Assembly: GCA_052143575.1 (NCBI GenBank)
Contig: JBKQSP010000051.1
Span: 1 to 64,000 of the forward strand
Reading direction: 5' to 3'
DNA: 64,000 nucleotides
Source: JAKACA01 sp052143575
GTDB taxonomy: Bacteria; Actinomycetota; Acidimicrobiia; Acidimicrobiales; Bog-793
Shown: piece after piece, positions 25,199 to 32,027 of the stretch
Layout of the letters: each line of letters begins with the position of its first letter
Position numbering within the stretch: position 1 is the stretch's first letter
The notes under the pieces: model-generated
Told to the model about the DNA's origin: nothing
Databases searched by the model: none
Seen by the model: the letters and a program-made list of their open reading frames with translations, nothing else
Translations under genes and position numbers: made by a program

Positions 25199-26323
25199 AT
25201 GGCATCGACGACCGACCAAATCATCGGCCGCGACAACGTCGACGACATCGAGGCGATTCTCGCCGTCTCGAACACTGACGTCGACGAGGTTCTCCATACG
25301 GTCCGGTCCAACTACGACACGATCTTCACGTGGAACTACGACAAGGGCTCCCGCCCGAAGCTGAACCGCCTCTACGAGAAGGCGAAGACCTCGATGTGGA
25401 ACGCCCAGACGGATCTCCCGTGGGAGACGGAGGTCGATCAGGAGAAGCTCGTCGAAGAGCAGAAGCTGCTCATGGGGCCGCCGCTCCACACCTACGCAGA
25501 CTTGAAGGGCACGGCCTTCGAGAGCTGGGGCGACAAGGAGTGGGACCAGCTGGCGATCGAGAGCCAGAACTGGACCTTGTCGCAGTTCATGCACGGGGAA
25601 CAGGGCGCGCTCGTCTGCACGGCCAAGGTCGTCGAGTCGGTCCCGTGGATCGATGCCAAGTACTACGGGGCCACCCAGGTCATGGACGAGGCTCGCCACG
25701 TCGAGGTCTTCGCCAAGTACCTCGACGAGAAACTCTCCGGCCACTACCCGATCAACGCCCACCTGAAGCTGCTGCTCGACGACATCATCGCCGACAGTCG
25801 CTGGGACATGACCTTCCTCGGCATGCAGATCATGGTGGAGGGATTGGCGCTCGCCGCCTTCGGCTTCATGCACGCCATGACGACCGAGCCGTTGCTCAAG
25901 CAACTCTTGCGTTACGTCATGTCGGACGAGGCACGCCACGTCGCTTTCGGCGTGTTGGCGTTGCAGGACTTCTACACCGAGCTCTCCGGGCCTGAGATCC
26001 GCGAGCGCCAGGAGTTCGCCTTCGAGGCGGCCGTGCGGATGCGGGACCGTTTCCTCCAGCAGGAGATCTGGGACCGCATGGGGATCCCGCCCCGCGACGT
26101 CCTGCCCCTCACGCTGGCGGCACCGGACCGTGCCATGTTCCAGGCGATGCTCTTCTCGAAGATCGTGCCGAACCTGAAGAAGCTCGGACTGCTCGATGCC
26201 GGTGACGGCTGGTTGCGCACCAAATTCACCGAGCTCGGTGCCATCCAGTGGGAGAACCTCTCGGACACCGAAGAGGAGTACGCCGCATTCCAGCTGGCAG
26301 AAGGCGAGCTCAAGACCGCTTGA
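25199..26323 (+). CDS. Ferritin-like di-iron protein (R2/AurF-like fold)
   Basis: A 374-residue protein with the ligand spacing of a four-helix di-iron carboxylate enzyme: E in HGEQGALV, EARH in VMDEARHVEVF, E in IMVEGLALAAF and EARH in MSDEARHVAFG. Such proteins activate O2 for hydroxylation, N-oxygenation or desaturation, or act as oxidases. No subfamily with a defined reaction can be assigned from sequence alone. It starts at ATG 25199 after GAGGGGGAG, 29 nt behind a TetR gene that probably regulates it. No reductase or ferredoxin partner is adjacent. Confidence 0.82.
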   Translation: MASTTDQIIGRDNVDDIEAILAVSNTDVDEVLHTVRSNYDTIFTWNYDKGSRPKLNRLYEKAKTSMWNAQTDLPWETEVDQEKLVEEQKLLMGPPLHTYADLKGTAFESWGDKEWDQLAIESQNWTLSQFMHGEQGALVCTAKVVESVPWIDAKYYGATQVMDEARHVEVFAKYLDEKLSGHYPINAHLKLLLDDIIADSRWDMTFLGMQIMVEGLALAAFGFMHAMTTEPLLKQLLRYVMSDEARHVAFGVLALQDFYTELSGPEIRERQEFAFEAAVRMRDRFLQQEIWDRMGIPPRDVLPLTLAAPDRAMFQAMLFSKIVPNLKKLGLLDAGDGWLRTKFTELGAIQWENLSDTEEEYAAFQLAEGELKTA

Positions 26324-26501
26324 CCTCGGTGTCGCCTCCCCCACCCATGCGGACCTGGAGCGACGCGGTGCCGGAGCGAAGTGTCGAAAAAAGGTCCTCG
26401 ACTGCGGCGAGCCCCTGTGACACCATTTCTATCGCAAATCGTATCCACCAACGAGAACGGCCCGGTACGCAGCCTCGTGCCGCGAGGCCCGGAGGGTGAC
26501 C

Positions 26502-26993
26502 ATGAGCGTGACCGACGAGCTGCTGACGAACAACGACGCTTACGCCGCTGACTTCGACAAAGGCGACCTGCCCCTGCCGCCCGGCAAGAAGGTGGCGATC
26601 GTTGCCTGCATGGATGCCCGCCTCAGCCCGTACTTCGCGCTCGGCCTGCGGGAAGGCGACGCCCACGTCATCCGCAACGCCGGCGGTGTCGTCACGGCTG
26701 ACCAGATCCGTTCCCTCGCCATCTCTCAGCGCCTGCTCGGAACCGAGGAGATCGTCCTCATCCATCACACGGACTGCGGCATGTTGACCTTCAGCGACGA
26801 CGAGTTCAAGCGCCAGATCGAGGAGGAGGTCGGCATCAAGCCGGAGTGGGCGGCCGAGTCCTTCGGGGATCTCGAGGTCGATGTGCGCCAGTCGATCGCC
26901 CGCATCAAAGCGAGCCCCTTCGTCCCGAAGAAGGACTCGATCCGCGGCTTCATCTACGACGTCAAGACAGGCCGCCTGAACGAAGTCGTCTGA
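26502..26993 (+). CDS. Beta-carbonic anhydrase, short form
   Basis: A 163-residue zinc enzyme interconverting CO2 and bicarbonate. Zinc ligands are visible as Cys36 in VACMDAR, then His89 and Cys92 in HHTDCGM; Asp38 and Arg40 form the conserved dyad. The size and the CMDAR start match the small actinobacterial beta-carbonic anhydrases. The ATG at 26502 lies 6 nt behind GGAGG; the in-frame GTG at 26496 lies too close to it. It follows the ferritin-like gene by about 180 nt, a gap in which I see no other gene. Confidence 0.92.
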   Translation: MSVTDELLTNNDAYAADFDKGDLPLPPGKKVAIVACMDARLSPYFALGLREGDAHVIRNAGGVVTADQIRSLAISQRLLGTEEIVLIHHTDCGMLTFSDDEFKRQIEEEVGIKPEWAAESFGDLEVDVRQSIARIKASPFVPKKDSIRGFIYDVKTGRLNEVV

Positions 26994-27078
26994 ACGGGCA
27001 ATCTCCGGGCGGGGCGTCAGGCGAGAAATTCACCGCCGAAGGGGCGGCGCCCGCAAGGATCCGGGCCGCTCGAGCGTC

Positions 27079-27084
27079 TACGGT
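27079..27084 (+). promoter_or_regulatory. Probable -10 box of the lipoprotein gene
   Basis: TACGGT at 27079-27084 would place transcription near 27091. That is downstream of the ATG at 27087 and upstream of a GGAGAAGG ribosome site serving GTG 27111, so it decides the start codon. Confidence 0.5.
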
Positions 27085-27110
27085 GCATGAGGATCCGGAG
27101 AAGGTGCAAC

Positions 27111-28409
27111 GTGTCACGGGCGGTCGCGGAGTGGGCGGCCGGCGAGTGGGCGGCCGGCGAGCGGGCGCATCGTGCCCGCACCGTCGGCGCCCCGGCGGGC
27201 ATCGGCGCCCTGCTCCTGGCGTCGGTGACCCTGGCGGCGTGCAGCGGGACCGGTCCCTCCGGGGCCCCGGTCACGGCGAAGGCGACGACGAACGCCAGCC
27301 TCGTCGCCAGCTCCACCTCACGTTCCAGCTCAACCCGCACCTCAAACCCCACTGGGACGGGGGCTTCGTCGACGGCGACTCCTGGCGCCCCGGCGCTGCC
27401 GGCTGGGTCCTCGGTACCGGGCGGCTTCGAGCCGAGATCGGCGACGTTCGTGTCGGCGGCAACCGGATACGTCCTCGGCGTCAGCACCTCGTGCCCGAGC
27501 CGTCGGTGCGTCTCGCTCCTTCGCACGACTGATGGAGGCAGCCGCTGGATGAGCCTGGCGGCGCCTGCGGGAATCTACGGGAGCCAAGTGAGCGAGGTTC
27601 GCTTCGCTGACCCCCTCGACGGCTGGCTGTTCGGTCCTGACCTCTTCGTCACCCACGACGGTGGACGCACGTGGCATCGCGTCGCCACATCGGGCTCGGT
27701 GAGGCAACTCGAGACGTCCGGCGGCTACGTCGACGCCGTCGTGTCTTCGTGTGCGCCGAACGGGTGTAGCGGAAGGCTCCGCCTCGAGCAAGCCGCCGCC
27801 ACGGGTGGCCCGTTCACGACCGTGCTCGTCAGCACGGCACGGCACTCGAGCTCGCAGCTCTCCCTGCAGGCCGACGTCGGCTTCGTCGTCTTCGGCGACT
27901 TCCAGTTGTATGCAACCGAGAACCTCGCCAACAGCGCCGGCTGGAAGCCGTTCCCCAACCCGTGCGCCTCGCTGAAGAACTTCGTGTTGGGTCCGATCGT
28001 GGCCCCCAACACGACGACCTTGGTCTCAGTCTGCTGGGGCAACGGCGCCGCAGGTAGCTCGACGAAAGACGTCGTTGTGACGCGTGACGCCAAGAGCACC
28101 GTCGTCGGCCGCACCCCCCTCGGCGGCCTCCCCGTGGCGATCGCGGCGACGCCGTCGGGCCGCACCATCGTGGTGGCGTGCTCGTCGGGCGCCAGCATGC
28201 TCTACCGATCGAGGACCGGCGGCCGTTCCTGGTCGACTGTCGCATCCTTCGGGGACGGCGGCTACGGGTGGAACGACCTTGGCTTCACTACGGCGACGCA
28301 GGGCTTCGTCATGCGGGGTGCAGCGTCGATCTGGCGGTTCGCTCACTTCGACGAGATGCTCATGACCCACGACGCCGGCGCCAGTTGGCACCGAGTGCGG
28401 TTCTCCTGA
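27111..28409 (+). CDS. Secreted lipoprotein with YCF48/BNR-like propeller repeats
   Basis: A 432-residue protein with a lipoprotein signal (IGALLLASVTLAAC, Cys as lipidation site) followed by a Ser/Thr-rich linker. The rest has repeats typical of photosynthesis-stability-factor-like and sialidase-type propellers: RTTDGGSRWMSL, VTHDGGRTWHRV, RTGGRSWSTV and MTHDAGASWHRV. Start GTG 27111 is chosen for its GGAGAAGG ribosome site. The role is unknown; such proteins often bind or stabilise other envelope components. It is not evidently linked to its neighbours. Confidence 0.8.
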   Translation: MSRAVAEWAAGEWAAGERAHRARTVGAPAGIGALLLASVTLAACSGTGPSGAPVTAKATTNASLVASSTSRSSSTRTSNPTGTGASSTATPGAPALPAGSSVPGGFEPRSATFVSAATGYVLGVSTSCPSRRCVSLLRTTDGGSRWMSLAAPAGIYGSQVSEVRFADPLDGWLFGPDLFVTHDGGRTWHRVATSGSVRQLETSGGYVDAVVSSCAPNGCSGRLRLEQAAATGGPFTTVLVSTARHSSSQLSLQADVGFVVFGDFQLYATENLANSAGWKPFPNPCASLKNFVLGPIVAPNTTTLVSVCWGNGAAGSSTKDVVVTRDAKSTVVGRTPLGGLPVAIAATPSGRTIVVACSSGASMLYRSRTGGRSWSTVASFGDGGYGWNDLGFTTATQGFVMRGAASIWRFAHFDEMLMTHDAGASWHRVRFS

Positions 28410-28510
28410 GGCGTGCGACGCCCCGTCGTGGTGCACGACCTCATCGTCACTGACGACGAACACTCACGCAGCGCCTACGGTGGGAACGACACTCGAGCCG
28501 GGAGCCCCGC

Positions 28511-29311
28511 ATGGCCGTTGACTTCACGCTGCTCGTCGGAGACCTCGCCGCCGAGAGCACGGATCTCGTCGCCATGCTCGACGAGCGGCTGAGGTCCGAC
28601 CCCGCCATCGTCGAGAAACCGACCCCGGCCGAGGGCTGGACGGTCGCCGACCAGCTTGCTCACCTTGCCTACTTCGACGAGGCCCTCTTGCTCGCCATGG
28701 GCGACCCGCTGGAGTTCCGGGTCGAGCGCGACCTGTTGATCGCTCGCGGAGGCGAGGTGGCTGCCCTGGCGCGGGAGCGTCATCAAGCCCGCGGGGGATC
28801 GCTCCTCGGCTGGTTCCAAGAGGCGCGCGCCGACCTCGTGACGACGCTTCGGGGCGACGACGCCCGCCGCCGCGTCCCGTGGTACGGCCCGGACATGAGC
28901 CTCGCCTCGGCGGCGACGGCGCGGCTGATGGAGACCTGGGCGCACGGTCAGGACATCGCCGACGCCGTCGGCGCCTGGCGGCACGCCACGAGCCGGCTCC
29001 GGCACGTCGCCGATCTCGGCGTCCGCACCTACGCCTTCAGCTTCACCGTGCGCGGCTTGGCGGCTCCCGAGGTCCCCGTCCGCGTCGAGCTCATGGGCCC
29101 CCATCTCGAAGAGTGGTCCTGGGGGCCGCCCGATGCCGCCGACGTCGTGAAGGGCTCGGCGGAGGAGTTCTGCCTCGTCGTGACACAGCGGCGCCATCTC
29201 GCCGCCACGTCGCTCGTGGTCGAGGGCGTGACGGCACGAGCCTGGCTGAGCATCGCCCAGGCCTTCGCGGGCGCCCCGACGACGACCTCGGCGGGGCGGG
29301 CACCCGCCTGA
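28511..29311 (+). CDS. DinB/mycothiol-type metal-binding protein (TIGR03084-like)
   Basis: A 266-residue protein of the DinB-like, mycothiol-dependent superfamily. The metal ligands appear as His in QLAHLAYFDEA and in METWAHGQDIAD; the pattern GWTVADQLAHL is characteristic. Members are thiol-dependent transferases or isomerases, but the subfamily has no proven reaction. GGGAG precedes the ATG, and a TACGGT box lies about 30 nt upstream. Its presence is consistent with an actinobacterium that makes mycothiol. Confidence 0.85.
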   Translation: MAVDFTLLVGDLAAESTDLVAMLDERLRSDPAIVEKPTPAEGWTVADQLAHLAYFDEALLLAMGDPLEFRVERDLLIARGGEVAALARERHQARGGSLLGWFQEARADLVTTLRGDDARRRVPWYGPDMSLASAATARLMETWAHGQDIADAVGAWRHATSRLRHVADLGVRTYAFSFTVRGLAAPEVPVRVELMGPHLEEWSWGPPDAADVVKGSAEEFCLVVTQRRHLAATSLVVEGVTARAWLSIAQAFAGAPTTTSAGRAPA

Positions 29312-29382
29312 GGCGGAGGGGCGGCGGGCATCGGCGCCACAGCGGCTCGAAAGCTGCCCGGTCGTTCGAGGCGGCGTGCTGG

Positions 29383-29395
29383 TAGTTTCGTCGTG
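29383..29395 (+). promoter_or_regulatory. Leaderless-type promoter of dapA
   Basis: TAGTTT at 29383-29388 lies 7 nt before ATG 29396. The alternative GTG at 29393 would leave only 4 nt. Confidence 0.5.
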
Positions 29396-30310
29396 ATGAC
29401 CAAGCGCACTCCAGGTCGCTTCGGCGCCGTGTTGACTGCCATGGTGACGCCCTTCGACGAGGCGGGGGAGCTCGATCTCGACGGCGCCCTCGGTCTTGCC
29501 AAGCATCTGGCAGACAACGGCACCGAGGCCGTCGTCCTCGCCGGCACGACGGGCGAGGCACCCGTTCTCACCGACCCCGAGCGGTTGGATCTCTTCCGGG
29601 CGCTCGCCGAATCGCTCACGATTCCCGTCATCGCCGGTTCGACGACGAACGACACCGCTCATTCCGTACAGCTCACGAAGGCGGCCGAAGCCGCCGGCGT
29701 CGCCGGCATCCTCGCCGTGACCCCGTACTACAACCGGCCGTCGCAGACGGGCCTCGGGCGGCATTTCACGGCCGTGGCGCAAGCGACGTCGCTGCCGGTC
29801 ATCCTCTACGACATCCCCATCCGGACCGGGCGGAAGATCGCCACCGAGACGATGCTTCGCCTCGCCCGCGAGGTCCCCAACATCGTCGGCGTCAAGGATG
29901 CCGCCGGGGATGTGGCCGGCACGGCGAGGTTGCTGGCGGAGGCGCCGGAGGGTTTCCAGTGCTACAGCGGTGAGGACTCCATCACCTTGCCGCTCCTGTC
30001 GGTCGGGGCCGTCGGCGGCATCTGCGTGGCTTCCCACTGGGTGGGGCGCGAGATGGCCGAGATGATTGCGGCCTTCCTTGCCGGCGACGTCGAGGGGGCC
30101 CGTCAGCTGAACGCCGCCACGATCGACGCCGTGGCGTTCCAGACGAGCGACGAGGCGCCCAACCCCATGCCCGCCAAGGCGATGCTGCGGGCGATGGGCC
30201 TGCCGGCGGGTGAATGCCGACTGCCGCATGGGCCAGCACCGACGTGGCTGGAGGAACGGGCAGAGGGCGTGCTCGCCGACCTGGAGGAGTGGCGGGCCTC
30301 ACGTGGCTGA
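29396..30310 (+). CDS. dapA: 4-hydroxy-tetrahydrodipicolinate synthase
   Basis: Condenses pyruvate with aspartate semialdehyde, the first step of lysine/diaminopimelate synthesis. Family marks are GTTGEAPVLTDPE, the tyrosine in VTPYYNRPSQ and the Schiff-base lysine in VGVKDAAGD. Length 304 residues. Its end overlaps the RNase J gene by 8 nt, so the two are coupled; this dapA-rnj pair is usual in actinobacteria. Confidence 0.95.
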   Translation: MTKRTPGRFGAVLTAMVTPFDEAGELDLDGALGLAKHLADNGTEAVVLAGTTGEAPVLTDPERLDLFRALAESLTIPVIAGSTTNDTAHSVQLTKAAEAAGVAGILAVTPYYNRPSQTGLGRHFTAVAQATSLPVILYDIPIRTGRKIATETMLRLAREVPNIVGVKDAAGDVAGTARLLAEAPEGFQCYSGEDSITLPLLSVGAVGGICVASHWVGREMAEMIAAFLAGDVEGARQLNAATIDAVAFQTSDEAPNPMPAKAMLRAMGLPAGECRLPHGPAPTWLEERAEGVLADLEEWRASRG

Positions 30311-31964
30311 CCGTGTCCGGGTGTCCTTTCTCGGCGGTCTCGGCGAGATCGGACGCAACTGCGCAGTCATCGAGCAGGGCGGCCGCCTCGTCGTCCTCGA
30401 CTGCGGCATCATGTTCCCGAACCCGGAGATGCCCGGTGTCGACCTCGTGCTGCCGGACTTCGGCTGGCTCTTCGAGCGGGCCGGCGATGTCGACGGCGTC
30501 GTGCTCACCCACGGGCACGAGGACCATGTCGGTGCGCTCGCCTACCTGCTGCGCCAGGTACCGGTGCCTATCTACGGCTCGCCGTTCACCCTTGGCATCG
30601 CCCGCAACCGCCTCGAGGAGGCGAACCTCGCCTCCTCGACGACGTTCGTGCCGGTGGCAGACGGCGAGCGGCGCACGATCGGCCCCTTCGACGTCGAGTT
30701 CATCCCGGTCACGCACTCGGTCCCCTTCGGTTTCGCCCTCGCCTTCCACACCGCCCAGGGCGTCATCCTCCACACTGGCGACTTCAAGCTCGACCTGAAC
30801 CCCGTCGACGGGCGGCGGACGGATCTGGCGAGGATCGGCCAGATCGCCTCGACCGACGGCATCCGCCTCCTGCTGGCCGATTCCACGAACGCCGAGGAGC
30901 CCGGCTACACCGGCAGCGAGTCGAGCGTCGGCGCCTCCCTGCGGACGATCTTCATGGGGAACCGCACCTCGCGCATCATCGTGGCGTGCTTCGCCAGCCA
31001 CATCCACCGCATCCAGCAAGTGGCCGACGCTGCCGTGGGCAGTGGCCGGCGCATCGCACTGCTCGGGCGTTCCATGGTGAAGAACGTCGGCGTCGCCCGT
31101 GAGCTCGGCCTCCTGCGCGTGCCCGACAGCGCCTTTGTCGAGATCGAGGGCATCGCAAACATCGACCCCGGCCAGCTCTGCGTCATCTCGACGGGCTCGC
31201 AGGGCGAGCCCATGTCCGCCCTCTCGCTCATGGCCGAGGGCGAGAGCCGCTGGCTCAACATCACCGATGGCGACGTCGTCGTGCTGTCCTCGCACGCCAT
31301 CCCGGGCAACGAATGGGCCGTTGCCAAGGTGATGGACGGCCTCGCCCGCAAGGGCGCCGAAGTCGTGCACGGCTCCATCGCCCACGTGCACGAGAGCGGC
31401 CATGCCCGCCAGGGCGAGTTGGCCACGATGCTGTCGATCGCCAAGCCGAGGTCCTTCGTGCCCGTGCACGGCGAGTACCGCATGCTGCTGCGGCACTCCC
31501 GTCTCGCCATCGAGATGGGCGTTGCCGCCAGCGAGGTGCTCGTGTGTGAGGACGGCGACGTCATCGCCCTCAGCGACGAGGGGATCGACTTCGCCGGCGA
31601 GGTCTCTTCCAGCTACGTGTTCGTGGACGGCCTCGCTGGCGACGTCGGCGTCGGCGTCCTGCGCGACCGTCGCGTGCTGGCCGAAGAAGGCGTCGTCGTG
31701 ACGGTCGTGACGGTCGACCGCAAGAGCGGGGAGCTCGTCGGCCCACCGGAGATCGTCAGCCGCGGCTTCCTCTCCGAGCCGGGTCACGAGGACCTCGCCG
31801 AGGAGCTCCGCGTCGCCGTGCAGAAGGCCGTCGAGGCGGGCGCCGGGCAGACGAGCCGGGATCCGGACGCCATCCGGCGGGTCGTGCGGCGCGCTGTCGG
31901 CCGCCTCGTGAACGAGCGGACCCGCCGCCGCCCCATGATCGTGGTGGTCGTCGTCGAAGCCTGA
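30303..31964 (+). CDS. rnj: Ribonuclease J
   Basis: A 553-residue metallo-beta-lactamase/beta-CASP ribonuclease with endo- and 5'-exonuclease activity in RNA maturation and decay. Motifs are THGHEDHVGAL, HTGDFKLD, STGSQGEPMSAL and the late His in HGEYRMLLRH. Start GTG 30303 overlaps the dapA stop. Together with PNPase in this window it forms the core of the RNA-decay system. The C-terminal domain ends with the basic NERTRRRPMIVVVV. Confidence 0.95.
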   Translation: MADRVRVSFLGGLGEIGRNCAVIEQGGRLVVLDCGIMFPNPEMPGVDLVLPDFGWLFERAGDVDGVVLTHGHEDHVGALAYLLRQVPVPIYGSPFTLGIARNRLEEANLASSTTFVPVADGERRTIGPFDVEFIPVTHSVPFGFALAFHTAQGVILHTGDFKLDLNPVDGRRTDLARIGQIASTDGIRLLLADSTNAEEPGYTGSESSVGASLRTIFMGNRTSRIIVACFASHIHRIQQVADAAVGSGRRIALLGRSMVKNVGVARELGLLRVPDSAFVEIEGIANIDPGQLCVISTGSQGEPMSALSLMAEGESRWLNITDGDVVVLSSHAIPGNEWAVAKVMDGLARKGAEVVHGSIAHVHESGHARQGELATMLSIAKPRSFVPVHGEYRMLLRHSRLAIEMGVAASEVLVCEDGDVIALSDEGIDFAGEVSSSYVFVDGLAGDVGVGVLRDRRVLAEEGVVVTVVTVDRKSGELVGPPEIVSRGFLSEPGHEDLAEELRVAVQKAVEAGAGQTSRDPDAIRRVVRRAVGRLVNERTRRRPMIVVVVVEA

Positions 31965-32027
31965 GCAATCGGCCTCCCGCCGTTGTCACCGTTGTCTGGT
32001 GAGGCTGGTGTTACCGTTGTTGGCACT

